From: an uncultured Archangium sp.
GTDB lineage: Bacteria > Myxococcota > Myxococcia > Myxococcales > Myxococcaceae
Direction: 5' to 3'
Assembly (NCBI GenBank): GCA_903905455.1
Contig: CAIVGN010000107.1
Coordinates: 1-64,000 of the forward strand
DNA: 64,000 nucleotides
Both the position numbers and the translations under genes were made by a program. The notes beneath the pieces were generated by a model. The model did no database searches, was not told the DNA's origin, and saw only the letters and a list, made by a program, of their open reading frames with translations. This document shows, one piece after another, positions 24,678 to 33,744 of the stretch; the first letter of the stretch is position 1; each line of letters starts with the position of its first letter.

Positions 24678-25025
24678 ATGCTGACCCGCGCCCGCTTCCG
24701 CAAGCTCGCCCTGTCACTCGACGGCGTGACCGAGGTCCCGCACCTGGCTCGCACCGCGTTCCGCACCAGGCGGGCCATCATCGCCACGCTGCCGCCCGAC
24801 GGCCGCAGCGCGAACCTGAAGCTCAACCTCGAACTCCAGGCGACCGTCGTCGCCGCGGCGCCACACGCCTTCAGCCCCGTCCCCGGCGGCTGGGGTCGCC
24901 TGGGCTACACCACCGTCGACCTTCAGGTCGTCACGGAAGCCGTCCTCGTCTCCGCGCTGAAGGAAGCACACTGGCTGGCGAGCGCGCCACCTCCGCGCAA
25001 GAAGGCGAAGAAGCCGCGCCCGTGA
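24678..25025 (+). CDS. MmcQ/YjbR-like small protein
   Basis: The 115-residue protein opens RFRKLALSLDGVTEVPHLART, typical of the MmcQ/YjbR family, which adopts a CyaY-like double-wing fold. Members are often annotated as DNA-binding, but their role is not settled. It ends in a lysine/arginine-rich tail. It is convergent with the ceramidase-like gene. Confidence 0.75.
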   Translation: MLTRARFRKLALSLDGVTEVPHLARTAFRTRRAIIATLPPDGRSANLKLNLELQATVVAAAPHAFSPVPGGWGRLGYTTVDLQVVTEAVLVSALKEAHWLASAPPPRKKAKKPRP

Positions 25026-25035
25026 GCCCGGCCCC

Positions 25036-27330
25036 TCAGCGCGTGAACGAGATCGACAGCACCGCGCCATTCTCGTTGCCGTTGGCGTCCACCACCGCCC
25101 CCGGGGCGAAGTCGATGCTGTACGCCCCCGTGGTCGTCAACGGCTCGCTCACCCACGCCGCCTCGGCCGAGTTCCAGGAGAGCGTGGTCATCGCCGACGT
25201 CGCGTCCGGCGACCGCAACAAACCCGTCACCATCGCCCCCACCGCGCCCAGGGCCCGGGCGCCATCCCTCGGGTTCACGAACGCGTCGCGCACCCGGTAG
25301 TTGTGCACCACGTCGTGCACGTCACTGGCGTACTCCGTCTCGTTGGGCGGGAAGCGCGGGTCGAGAGCCAGGCGCCCGTCGCTCGTCAACCGCGCGCGCA
25401 CGTTGATCGCCCTGCTCTTCACCACCTGGAACACGCGGCTGATCAACTCGTAGGGCGACGTCACCCCCGCCACCTTCGTCGAGCCCCGGGCCACGAAGCG
25501 GTACGCCCCCAGCGGCGTCGTGGGCAGCGTCTCGAACTTCACCGTCCACAGGTGCCGCCGCGTGGTCGCCCCGGGGTCTGCCTTCGTCGTCGGCTCCGCG
25601 TCGTAGCGGATCATCAACTCCGGCCCGTTGATCACCGCCCGCGTGGGGCTGGCCTGCACCGGCCCGAAGACCCCGCCGTCCTGCACCTCCAGCGACACCT
25701 GCGGCAACCCGAACGCCGGGTCCCCACCCTCGAACACCATCACGTACGTCGCCAGGCGCTCCGAGTCAGGCGGCGGCGTCACCACCGCCACCGGCCCCGG
25801 GGCGTCGGCCGGCACGCGCTTCGTCGCCTCGGGCACCGGCAGCACGTCGGCCGGGGTCTGGGATTGATCCACCGTGGCCACGAACGACTGCACCTCGCCC
25901 AGCAGGTACGGCCCGAACTTCCAGCCCCACGCCGACACCGTCGGCTCGTAGCCCCCGCGCAGCCAGTCGTCTTCCTCGAGCAGGTACCCGTAGTGGTCCT
26001 GCGCGTAGCCCACGGTCAACGCGGTCTTCGCCCCCAGCGGCGCGAGCGCACCGGTGATCTTCCGCGACAGCCCCGTGCCCGGCTCCCCGGGCAGCGAGAG
26101 CAGCACCACGTCGTCCCCCAGGCGCAGCATCGACAGCGCGGTGTGAAACGGGGTGCGTCGCTCGAGCGGCAAGCAGACGACCTCGCTGGGCAACGACTTG
26201 TAGACCCCGCACGCCCCGGGCCCGCCAGCCGCGCACTGGATGCCGCCCCCCTCGGGGAACGCCCCCGGCGCGTAGCCGATGGCCTCCCGGCCCACGAGCA
26301 CGCCGCGCTCCAGGAAGTCGAGCCGCTGCTTTGAAGGCGCCACGCCCGGCTGCGCACGCACGAAGGCCTCGCGGGCCAACGCCGCCCCGGCGCGCCCCTG
26401 CCGCTCGAGGCCCTGCAAGTCGTTGTGCCCGAACGGGCTGCCCCGCGGCGACACGTCGCCCGCCGCCCCCTGCACGTACATCACCGGCACCCCCACCAGG
26501 TCGCTGGCGTAGAGCTCGAGCGCACCCGGCGCCTCGGTGGACTGCAGGGTGTTGTCGCTGCCCAGCACCGTGCCGTGCATCGCGTAGTGCATCATCGCCA
26601 CCATGGGCCTGATGGGCGTGCCCGCGGCGTCGACCTCGTCCAGGCGGATCATGGTCATCGCCGTGTCGCGAAAGTCGTGCCCGTACACCGGGTCGTTCTC
26701 GCAGCGCCGGTCGTTGTTGAAGTCCCCGGCCTCCATGGTGCCCACGCCTAAGCTCACCGGCTTGAGCGACGCGAAGGCCTCGGTGGTCGCCGCCACGATG
26801 GCCGTGGTGAGCCGCGTCTCGAGCTCGGCGTCGTACGAGTCCATCACCAGGGCCACGAAGTCGGAGCCCGTGCCCGGCGTCGACCCGGCCAGGCGCGCCG
26901 GCGGCATGAAGCGCGCGGGGCCGGCGTGGGTGTGGGTCGCGTACATCAACACGTGCGCCGGCTCCCCGGCGGCGGCGAGCGCGGCCAGCAACCGGCTGCG
27001 CAGCGTGGGCGAGATGATGGTCAGGTCCAGCCGCATGAAGGCCACCCGCGTCAGCCCGTTGGTCAGCGCCACCACCCGCACCGTCGGCTCGGTGTGCACC
27101 CCGCGGCTCGCCGGGAAGACCGTGGCCCAGGGAGACCCGGGGTCGGACAAGGGCCGCGTGCGCAGGTAGCCGCCCATGGACGTGCCCACCGGTTGATCCA
27201 GCTTGCGCGTGGCCACCGCGGCGAGCAGCGGGCCGGGCTCCGCGGGGGGCACGGGCTCGGGCTTCGGGCCGGGGCACGCGGTGGTGATGCAGAGAACGAC
27301 CAGGGCAGGGAACGCACGGCGCAACGACAT
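25036..27330 (-). CDS. Neutral/alkaline ceramidase-like lipoprotein
   Basis: The 764-residue protein has a signal peptide ending in lipobox ITTAC. The neutral ceramidase signatures follow in order: a Gly-rich strand near MGGYLRTRPL, the zinc-binding THTHAGPARF near residue 135, MHYAMHGTVLGSDN with a second His near 250, and VQGAAGDVSPR near 287. The C terminus carries an immunoglobulin-like ceramidase_C region. The enzyme class cleaves the amide bond of ceramide. In a sphingolipid-containing or predatory myxobacterium it could act on prey or host lipids or in its own lipid turnover; this is inference. Anchoring is probably to the outer membrane. Confidence 0.82.
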   Translation of the reverse strand: MSLRRAFPALVVLCITTACPGPKPEPVPPAEPGPLLAAVATRKLDQPVGTSMGGYLRTRPLSDPGSPWATVFPASRGVHTEPTVRVVALTNGLTRVAFMRLDLTIISPTLRSRLLAALAAAGEPAHVLMYATHTHAGPARFMPPARLAGSTPGTGSDFVALVMDSYDAELETRLTTAIVAATTEAFASLKPVSLGVGTMEAGDFNNDRRCENDPVYGHDFRDTAMTMIRLDEVDAAGTPIRPMVAMMHYAMHGTVLGSDNTLQSTEAPGALELYASDLVGVPVMYVQGAAGDVSPRGSPFGHNDLQGLERQGRAGAALAREAFVRAQPGVAPSKQRLDFLERGVLVGREAIGYAPGAFPEGGGIQCAAGGPGACGVYKSLPSEVVCLPLERRTPFHTALSMLRLGDDVVLLSLPGEPGTGLSRKITGALAPLGAKTALTVGYAQDHYGYLLEEDDWLRGGYEPTVSAWGWKFGPYLLGEVQSFVATVDQSQTPADVLPVPEATKRVPADAPGPVAVVTPPPDSERLATYVMVFEGGDPAFGLPQVSLEVQDGGVFGPVQASPTRAVINGPELMIRYDAEPTTKADPGATTRRHLWTVKFETLPTTPLGAYRFVARGSTKVAGVTSPYELISRVFQVVKSRAINVRARLTSDGRLALDPRFPPNETEYASDVHDVVHNYRVRDAFVNPRDGARALGAVGAMVTGLLRSPDATSAMTTLSWNSAEAAWVSEPLTTTGAYSIDFAPGAVVDANGNENGAVLSISFTR

Positions 27331-27537
27331 GGGCCGCCCCCTACTTCACCCGCCCGCGCACGGACATCACCGCGCACCGTTCCATTGCGACGCGTACGGG
27401 CTCCAGTGTGACCTCACCCGTCATCAACCACGGCGATGGTGGCTGCAGGTTGGCGGGTCGGGGAGGGCGGCAGCGCGGGCGAGTTGGTTCTTTCGGGGGG
27501 GGCGCTGCCGCCTCTGGTGTTTCGGAACGGCCCGGCG

Positions 27538-27819
27538 TCACGACGCCGTGCGCTTGACGATGTCGGCCACTTCCCGGGCGCGCGCGGCGTCGAGATCCAG
27601 CGACCAGCGCAGGCGACTGCCTTCACCCGCCTCCCGCTTGAGGGGAATGCCAGCCCCGGCGATGGCCTCCAGGTCGCGGCGAATGGTGCGCGTCGTGGTG
27701 CCGTGACGCTCGGCCAGCTCGTAGAGGTCGCAGCCGCCCTTGCGCGCGAGGTCGCTGATCAATTGCAGCACGCGCACCAGCTGCTCGTTCCGACCCGCCT
27801 GCGGCTCTTTCTTCACCAC
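27538..27819 (-). CDS. Short HTH (DeoR/WYL-type) DNA-binding protein lacking a WYL domain
   Basis: The 93-residue protein has an HTH_11-type winged helix (LYELAERHGTTTRTIRRDLEAI). In most relatives this heads a 300-residue WYL regulator. Here the protein stops about 20 residues after the wing, with no effector domain, and no WYL-coding remnant is seen in the 207-base gap before the ceramidase gene. A GTG at 27819 or 27816 is the likely start. It may be a mini-regulator or a truncated one. Confidence 0.6.
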   Translation of the reverse strand: MVKKEPQAGRNEQLVRVLQLISDLARKGGCDLYELAERHGTTTRTIRRDLEAIAGAGIPLKREAGEGSRLRWSLDLDAARAREVADIVKRTAS

Positions 27820-27832
27820 GCCCTGACCCCTT

Positions 27833-28666
27833 TCAGAAGGCACCAAACCCGAAGCCCGCACCGAGGGTGAAGATGACGCCCCCGGTGCTGAAGCTCAGCC
27901 CGCTCTGCAGCGACAACGCGAACGACGAGCCCAGCGAGAACACCCCCTGCGCGAGCAACGTGCCCACCAGGCCGGTGGCGCTGCCGAACACCGTGGGCAC
28001 CGTCAGCAGCGTGAACGTAGGGCCCAGCGCGAGGAGGAAGTGGGAGCGGTCTCCGAAGCGCAGGCCGGGCGCGAGGGTCGCCGCCACCAGGCTCAAGCCC
28101 GGCTGGAACGACACGTTCACGTTCGCCAACCCCACCAAGCCGACCCCCGACCGAAACCGACCGCCCACCGCGAGCAACCCACCGAGCTGCGGGAGCACGG
28201 CCAGGCCGGTCGATGACACGACCGTCAGTCCCCCCTGGAACAGCGCGTCAATGACGAAGCGCCCCGTTGGCGCGGCCGGCACGGCGCCCTGATTTTCGTA
28301 ACCGTCGGGTCGCGAAGGCTCCATGGAGCCCTCGCTGACCAACGGCCGCGCCCGCGCGCTCTCCCGCCGGCACGACTCCTCCACCAGCCCGCTGGGGGCG
28401 ATGGACTGCACGCACACCTGCCCGTCGCGCCGCACCACGCGCGGGTAGGCCTCGGCGTCGGCCGGGGGACCCGGAGGCGGCGGCGGAACGAGCGGCGGTC
28501 GCGACGGGGGAGGCAGCGGCGCCGGCTCCAACAGCGAGCTCGCGGGCGCGGGCGCCGACACGCAGACGCCAGCTTCGCAGATGCGCTCGCCCTTGCAGTC
28601 CGTGTCCTTCGTACAGCCGCCAGCCACCTGCGCCATCAGCACGCCCACCACCACCGAGAATCCCAT
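27833..28666 (-). CDS. Secreted protein with cysteine-rich head and hydrophobic C-terminal domain
   Basis: The 277-residue protein has a signal peptide, then the short disulphide module CTKDTDCKGERICEAGVC (the CxxDxDC pattern frequent in myxobacterial secreted proteins). A proline-rich linker and a C-terminal half of alternating glycine/hydrophobic strands follow, ending in Phe, as in outer-membrane beta-barrels. It may be an outer-membrane surface protein. Function is unknown. Its stop lies 13 bases before the HTH gene start. Confidence 0.55.
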   Translation of the reverse strand: MGFSVVVGVLMAQVAGGCTKDTDCKGERICEAGVCVSAPAPASSLLEPAPLPPPSRPPLVPPPPPGPPADAEAYPRVVRRDGQVCVQSIAPSGLVEESCRRESARARPLVSEGSMEPSRPDGYENQGAVPAAPTGRFVIDALFQGGLTVVSSTGLAVLPQLGGLLAVGGRFRSGVGLVGLANVNVSFQPGLSLVAATLAPGLRFGDRSHFLLALGPTFTLLTVPTVFGSATGLVGTLLAQGVFSLGSSFALSLQSGLSFSTGGVIFTLGAGFGFGAF

Positions 28667-28722
28667 GCACCCACTCTCGCGGAAGGTGCTGACAGCGGAG
28701 GTCACACTGCCCCGGGCAGCGC

Positions 28723-30186
28723 CTAATTCTGGCCCGCAAACAGTGCGCCGCTTCGTTCCCACGCGCGCTCGGCCACGGCGCGGCCGAGGATTAACCCCGC
28801 GAGGTTGTCCGCCTGGATGTGGTAGCCGCCCAGGACCCGGGAGTAGCCCGCGAGCTCCGCCGTGGCGCTGAAGGTCGGCAACGAGAGCACCACGTCGCAG
28901 GCCTGTTCGTCGGCGCCCGACTTCTTCCCGTCGACGCTCTGCATCGCCGCGTGGGAGGCGCCCTTCTCGGTGAGCTGCCCCGCGCGCCGGGCATCTTCGT
29001 CTTCGAAGCGGTCTGACCCGGTGAAGCGCTCGAGGGTCCTGGAGGCCGCGCCGCTCACCGTGCTGTGCCCGCTGACGTAGCCGGGGAAGGGCGGGGTGAC
29101 GAACGACGCGGGTGAGTAGGGCGCCCACTGCGCGGCCGGGACCTCGCCCACGCCCAGCCCCGGGCCCCGCCACCCGCGCACCTGCTGGCCCGCGTAGAGC
29201 ACCCGCACCAGCGTCCACGGGCGCGACGAGTCGTAGGCGCGCTTGGTGTCCCAGGCGGCGATGAAGGCGTCGAAGCACGCGGCGGCCACCGAGAAGAAGA
29301 GCTTCACGTCGCGCTCGAGCGAGAGCCGGTCTCGCCGCGACACGGCCTGGGCGAAGCGCAGCCAGTGCCCCGACTGCCCGGTGGACCTCGGCCCGTCGCG
29401 CATGAACTCCACCGTGGCCTTCTGCTCCGGGGTGAGGTTCGCGTTGAGCTTCATCACCTCGTCGACCTCGGCCTTGAGCTGCGGGCTGCCGAACTTCGGC
29501 GGCGGCCCCGGGCGGAATTGATCCGCGCGGCTCAGCGCGTAGGGCTGCACCCGGTACCAGTGCGGCGTGAGGAACCCCGGGCGCACCACCTCGCCCGAGT
29601 CGAGCGTGAAGGGGATGGGCTGCCACCGGTCGGGGTCGAGCACCCGCGTGGGCCCGTTGACCGGCGCGTAGAACGTGTAGTCGGCATAGGGCGTGGCGCT
29701 GGCCGCGCCGCGTTCGTCGCCGAGCTGGTTGGCGCCGTCGTGGTGCCGGGCGGTGATCAGCTGCTGGCCGGCGACGAGGCCCCGTTGATCCGCCGCGCGC
29801 TTCGGGTCGAAGCCCCGGCGCGTGGTCTCGGCCTCGAGCCAGGCCCGCTGCGCCGGGTACAGGTCGAGGAGCACCGCGCGCAGGGAGGCGAGCATGGCGC
29901 GCTGGCGGTTGAGGTCGCTGCGCTCGGCGGCGGGCGCCCGGGGGAGCGCGCCGTGCGAGGGCCGGGCCACCGGGTCGTAGAGCGACCAGGCGTCGTAGAG
30001 CGCGGCGCTGGCGAGGAAGAGCTCGCGGGAGTTGATGGTGGGCCGGGCGCCGACGCGCTCGATCTCCCGGGCCGTGGCCTCGAGCGAGAGGTCGATCAGC
30101 TCGTAGGCCGGGGTGGGCTTGAAGTCGGGCGGCGGCGGGCGGGTCTGCCCGAGGCACAGCGTGGTCAGCAGCAGGACGGGCAGCAT
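28723..30186 (-). CDS. Vanadium-dependent haloperoxidase-like (PAP2 superfamily) protein
   Basis: The 487-residue protein has a signal peptide (LLLTTLCLGQ) and a C-terminal PAP2-fold active site: PFPGYVSGHSTVSGAASR (vanadate/phosphate-binding SGH near residue 370) and GGYHIQADNLAGLILGRAVAE (second His near 460). The N-terminal region matches the extended helical part of vanadium chloroperoxidase-type proteins. The family includes halogenating peroxidases and acid phosphatases. The long N-terminal domain favours the haloperoxidase subgroup, but halide activity is not provable here. Confidence 0.78.
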   Translation of the reverse strand: MLPVLLLTTLCLGQTRPPPPDFKPTPAYELIDLSLEATAREIERVGARPTINSRELFLASAALYDAWSLYDPVARPSHGALPRAPAAERSDLNRQRAMLASLRAVLLDLYPAQRAWLEAETTRRGFDPKRAADQRGLVAGQQLITARHHDGANQLGDERGAASATPYADYTFYAPVNGPTRVLDPDRWQPIPFTLDSGEVVRPGFLTPHWYRVQPYALSRADQFRPGPPPKFGSPQLKAEVDEVMKLNANLTPEQKATVEFMRDGPRSTGQSGHWLRFAQAVSRRDRLSLERDVKLFFSVAAACFDAFIAAWDTKRAYDSSRPWTLVRVLYAGQQVRGWRGPGLGVGEVPAAQWAPYSPASFVTPPFPGYVSGHSTVSGAASRTLERFTGSDRFEDEDARRAGQLTEKGASHAAMQSVDGKKSGADEQACDVVLSLPTFSATAELAGYSRVLGGYHIQADNLAGLILGRAVAERAWERSGALFAGQN

Positions 30187-30210
30187 GGGGCCGCACTCTA
30201 CCGCGCGACG

Positions 30211-31254
30211 CTAGGTCGTGAGCTGGGCCCAGCGGCGCGCCATGTCGGCCTCGAGGCGCACCAGGTCGACGCCCTTCTCGCGCGCCACCTCGACCTCGCG
30301 GCGGAACGAGGTGCCCATGGGCGTGGGGTCATCGCTGCCCAGCACGCAGTGCACCTGGGCCTGCTGCAGCGCCTTGAGCGGCGTGGCCCCACCGTGGGCC
30401 GCCTCGAGCTTCGCGAGCGCGGTGGGGATCAACAGGTGGTTGCTCGAGGGGCACACCTCGAGGGTCACCCCTTCCTTCGCGAGGCGCTCCAGCGTGGCCG
30501 GGCTCTGCAGCGCGTGCACCCCGTGGCCGATGCCCCGGGGCGCGAGCGCGAGGGTGCGGTCGACGGACGCGTGGCCGGCGAACTCGCCGGCGTGGATGGT
30601 CAGGTCGGGCAGGTCCCGGCGCATCAGCTCCAGCACCGAGAGCAGGCCCGGCGGCAGCGGCTCGGTGTCCGGGCCGGTGACGATGCCCAGCACGTCGAGC
30701 CCCACCAGCGCCCTGGCGTGCTCGCAGATCATCGGCGCCAGCGCGCGGTAGTGCGGCTCGCTCTCGAAGGTGCGCGAGAGCCCCACGCGCACCAGCATCG
30801 GCTTGCCCGTCTCGCGGGCCGCCTGGTCGCGGGCCGCCAGCACCGCGAGCAGCACCGGCCGGGCATGGGCCTCGGCGAACTCCACTGGCGGCACCTCGCG
30901 CCACGCCCGCTGCTGGTTCTCGAGCAGCGTGCGCGCCATCGAGAACAGCGAGAGCCGCATCTCGAAGCCGTCGGAGTCCTGGGCCGCCTCGCGGAAGGCC
31001 TCGAGGGCCAGGGCGCCGATGGCCGCCACGCTCACGTAGGCGGCCCGGGCCTTGAGGATGCACTGGTAGAAGACCGTGGCGTCGTCCGACGGGGCCTGCA
31101 TGGTCAACTGCGCGGCGAGTTGATCCGGCGTGCGGAACTCGCCCTTCGTCTCGTCGAAGAAGAGCGGGTTCCTGATGTCGAACGCACGGGCAACGTCGAG
31201 CAACGCGCGGGGGCTGTGGGAGCCCTCGAGGTGCCGGTGGAGGTCGAGCAGCAT
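30211..31254 (-). CDS. Adenosine deaminase-family amidohydrolase
   Basis: The 347-residue protein has all metal and substrate motifs of the adenosine/adenine deaminase family: LHRHLEGS at the N terminus, IHAGE near residue 220, GHGVHA, EVCPSSN and LGSDDP. These bind zinc and deaminate the purine ring. Several subfamilies act on adenosine, adenine or modified nucleosides, so add is not assigned with certainty. It starts at ATG 31254 with a modest ribosome site. Confidence 0.85.
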   Translation of the reverse strand: MLLDLHRHLEGSHSPRALLDVARAFDIRNPLFFDETKGEFRTPDQLAAQLTMQAPSDDATVFYQCILKARAAYVSVAAIGALALEAFREAAQDSDGFEMRLSLFSMARTLLENQQRAWREVPPVEFAEAHARPVLLAVLAARDQAARETGKPMLVRVGLSRTFESEPHYRALAPMICEHARALVGLDVLGIVTGPDTEPLPPGLLSVLELMRRDLPDLTIHAGEFAGHASVDRTLALAPRGIGHGVHALQSPATLERLAKEGVTLEVCPSSNHLLIPTALAKLEAAHGGATPLKALQQAQVHCVLGSDDPTPMGTSFRREVEVAREKGVDLVRLEADMARRWAQLTT

Positions 31255-31385
31255 GGGGGTCCTCTACGACACTGCGGCGGAAAGTGGGGCGCGGTCTGCG
31301 CCCCCTCGCGGCGCGCGCGGCCACGCCGGGCCTCCACCATCCTCGTGACACACTGCGTCTGCCCCGCGCGGTCCGGCTCCGTGTT

Positions 31386-31874
31386 TCAGGAGGAAAGGCC
31401 GGTGGCCACCAGCAGCTCGGCGATGCGCTGGCGCACGGTGTGCCCCGGGCCCGTCGCCGGGAGCACCACCACCGGCACGGCCCGGGCCCGCTCGAAGAGC
31501 GCCGGGGCCTCGGTGCCCAGGGCCTCGTCGCACTGCGCGCAGAAGCCGCCCTCGGCCATCTCCACGCGGTGGTGGGCGGTGAGCTGCTCCCAGAGGCCCT
31601 CGAGCCACTCGCGGCTGGGGTGCGGCGCGCAGAGCGAGACGAGGCCCCCGTGGTCCTTGGTCACGGCCCGCCGGTAGAGCGGCACGGCGTGCAGCCGGGC
31701 GATGAGCGCGGGGAACAACACCTTCTCTTCGACCGCGATGCGCTGCAGCAGCCGCTGGCGAAAGGCGTCGAACCGCACGAGGTCCACCGCACCGCCAGGC
31801 GAGACACAGGACCGGAGCTGATCGCCGAGCGCAACGTGCTCCGCTTCGAACCAGGCGGTGAACGGACCACCCAT
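31386..31874 (-). CDS. Hemerythrin-like (HHE) domain protein
   Basis: The 162-residue protein has histidine and carboxylate positions typical of hemerythrin-like di-iron bundles: EAEHVAL near residue 13, EEKVLFPAL near 50, KDHGGLV near 74, and TAHHRVEMAEGG near 101. Such proteins bind oxygen, nitric oxide or iron. A near-consensus -24/-12 promoter at 31907 and a GTTTC-N5-GAAAC site 163 bases before it support sigma-54 control. It is divergent from the NnrS-like gene, which fits a nitric-oxide response role (inference). Confidence 0.78.
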   Translation of the reverse strand: MGGPFTAWFEAEHVALGDQLRSCVSPGGAVDLVRFDAFRQRLLQRIAVEEKVLFPALIARLHAVPLYRRAVTKDHGGLVSLCAPHPSREWLEGLWEQLTAHHRVEMAEGGFCAQCDEALGTEAPALFERARAVPVVVLPATGPGHTVRQRIAELLVATGLSS

Positions 31875-31906
31875 GCAGGACCCCCAAAAAACAGCGACCG
31901 TCCGGC

Positions 31907-31922
31907 TGCACGGCGCGTGCCC
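31907..31922 (-). promoter_or_regulatory. Sigma-54 (-24/-12) promoter of the hemerythrin gene
   Basis: GGGCACGCGCCGTGCA differs from the consensus TGGCACGNNNNTTGCA only at two positions and keeps the GG-N10-GC core. It would start transcription about 20 bases before the ATG. Confidence 0.6.
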
Positions 31923-32076
31923 TGATCAGCTCCGCTGGGGCCAGGTGCTCACCCACCGCCTTCGAGGGCGCACGCACTGCTGACCTCACCAGCCACCGGC
32001 GCAGACAATGCGTGGCGGGCTTCGACGTGATGGCGGGCCCCCGGGAACCGGCGGGCGACCGGGTTGGTTCGGCGAT

Positions 32077-32091
32077 GTTTCGACTTGAAAC
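32077..32091. promoter_or_regulatory. Shared operator GTTTC-N5-GAAAC, site 1 (hemerythrin/NnrS)
   Basis: GTTTCGACTTGAAAC is a perfect 5+5 inverted repeat. It lies between the divergent hemerythrin-like and NnrS genes, in activator-site position for both. Identical arms recur only at 59789 and 60927. Confidence 0.6.
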
Positions 32092-32123
32092 GCCTCGCGG
32101 CACACGCCCAGGGGAAACCGGGC

Positions 32124-32139
32124 TGGCGTGGGGGGTGCA
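32124..32139 (+). promoter_or_regulatory. Candidate sigma-54 promoter of the NnrS gene
   Basis: TGGCGTGGGGGGTGCA keeps the GG-N10-GC core and the TGGC and TGCA ends. It lies so close to ATG 32152 that the message would be nearly leaderless, or the true start is further in. Confidence 0.4.
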
Positions 32140-32151
32140 CCCGGGCCGGAC

Positions 32152-33444
32152 ATGCGTCTGCCGCTTGCGCCGAACGAGGTCCAGGGCCGCCGAACCCTTC
32201 ACGTGGCGACGCGGTCGGCCCCGGTGGTCCTGACGCCGGCCTGGCCGGTGTTCGTGGTGGCGGCCTTCCTCTGCACCCTGACCGCGGGCGGGCTGACGGG
32301 CGCGCTCGACCTGTGGACGCTGCGCGTGGCCCACAACGCCGTGCCCCTCGACCACGCACGCGGCCACGCCCTGGCACAGGTCTTCGGCTTCCTGGGCCTG
32401 TTCACCATGGGCATCTCGCTGCACCTCGCGCCGCGGTTCTTCGGCGCGGGCCCTCCGAGCCGGGCGTTCACCCGGGCGCTGACGTGGCTGGGCGTGGGCG
32501 GGGTGGCCCTGGCCATCGTGGGGCGCCTGGGCGCGCTGGTGCCCGGGTCGGCGTGGTTCGGGCTCGTGGGCGTGGGGGCGGTGCTCGCGGCGAAGACGCT
32601 GTGGGCCTCGATGCTGGTGGGCTTCTGGCGCGAGCTCCCCGGCCCGAAGGACACCCTGCAGCGCTTCCTCGTGGCGGGCGTGGGCTGGTGGTGGCTGGCG
32701 GCGGTGACGCTGCTGGGGTGGCAGCTGGGGCAGTCGTTCGGCGGCCCGGGGGCGAGCATCCCCCTCGAGGCGGTGTGGGCGCCGGCGCTCTTCGGCGGGG
32801 TGGCCTCGTGGCTGTGGGGCATCTTCTTCCGCGCCGGCATCTGCACCCTGCACGTGCCCCGGCCTCCCGAGCGCGCGCAGCGCCGGCTCTTCCTCGCGTG
32901 GCAGCCGGCGGCGGCGCTGATGGTGTGCGCGAGCTGGGCCCAGGTGCCGCTGCTCGACGCGCTCGCGGGCGGAGCCATGGCCTGCGCGGTGGGGCTGCTG
33001 TGGTGGACGGTGCGGCCCTTCTCGGGCGAGGTCGGCGACGGCGGCGCGCTGCAGCCGCGCGCGGTGCAGGCGGGCCTCGGGTTCCTGCTGGTCTTCGCGG
33101 CCCTCGAGCTCTGGGTGGCGTTGAGCGCGCTGGGGGTGTGGGCGCCGGTGCTGCTGCGCGACGCGGCCCGGCACGCCTTCACCCTGGGCGGCGCGGTGCT
33201 GCTGGTGCTGGGCTTCGCCGGGCGCATGGTGCCCGGCTTCCGCGGCGTGGGGCTGCGCTGGCCGCGGGTCTACGACGCCGGGGTGATGGCGCTGATGCTC
33301 GGCGCCACGCTGCGCCTGGGCGAGCTCTTCAGCGCGCGCGCCGGCCTGGCCCTCGCCGGGGCGTCGGGGGGCCTCGCGTTCCTCGGCCTGGCCCTCGCGG
33401 CGACCTCGCTGCTGGGCAGCCTGCGGCTCAAGCCCGCTGCTTGA
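32152..33444 (+). CDS. NnrS-family multi-pass haem/copper membrane protein
   Basis: The 430-residue protein has about 12 hydrophobic segments. It has the NnrS-type opening region with His residues in HNAVPLDHARGH and a conserved MGISLHLAPRFFGAGPPSRAF block. NnrS is a membrane protein linked to nitric oxide and denitrification in several proteobacteria, where it eases NO stress. Its position opposite a hemerythrin and its shared operator with nosZ support a nitrogen-oxide role. The start could be later than ATG 32152. Confidence 0.75.
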   Translation: MRLPLAPNEVQGRRTLHVATRSAPVVLTPAWPVFVVAAFLCTLTAGGLTGALDLWTLRVAHNAVPLDHARGHALAQVFGFLGLFTMGISLHLAPRFFGAGPPSRAFTRALTWLGVGGVALAIVGRLGALVPGSAWFGLVGVGAVLAAKTLWASMLVGFWRELPGPKDTLQRFLVAGVGWWWLAAVTLLGWQLGQSFGGPGASIPLEAVWAPALFGGVASWLWGIFFRAGICTLHVPRPPERAQRRLFLAWQPAAALMVCASWAQVPLLDALAGGAMACAVGLLWWTVRPFSGEVGDGGALQPRAVQAGLGFLLVFAALELWVALSALGVWAPVLLRDAARHAFTLGGAVLLVLGFAGRMVPGFRGVGLRWPRVYDAGVMALMLGATLRLGELFSARAGLALAGASGGLAFLGLALAATSLLGSLRLKPAA

Positions 33445-33706
33445 GCGCCGGCCACTCGCCGAAGGCCAGCAACAGCACCACGATCAACGGCCCGAAGCCG
33501 GGCACGAGGAAGAGGAAGGCGAAGGCGCCCGCGAAGCCCGCCTTCTCGAAGATGCGCCACCAGCAGAAGAGGAAGAACGCCACGGAGGCGAGGCCGATCA
33601 ACGCGAAGACGAGCCACAGCCCCGCCATGGCCGCCAGGATTCCAGCCGCGGCCGCGTCATCGCCTCGCTGCGCCAACACCACGTCCAGCAGGTTCAGGGG
33701 GTTCAT
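33428..33706 (-). CDS. Small membrane protein (two to three helices)
   Basis: The 92-residue protein has hydrophobic stretches near residues 24-48 and 57-80 (AFAFLFLVPGFGPLIVVLLL). It overlaps the 3' end of the convergent NnrS gene by 17 bases. The family was not recognised. Confidence 0.5.
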   Translation of the reverse strand: MNPLNLLDVVLAQRGDDAAAAGILAAMAGLWLVFALIGLASVAFFLFCWWRIFEKAGFAGAFAFLFLVPGFGPLIVVLLLAFGEWPALKQRA

Positions 33707-33744
33707 GTGAGCGCCAGTTAGCACGCGGGGTAGGCTCCCACGCG

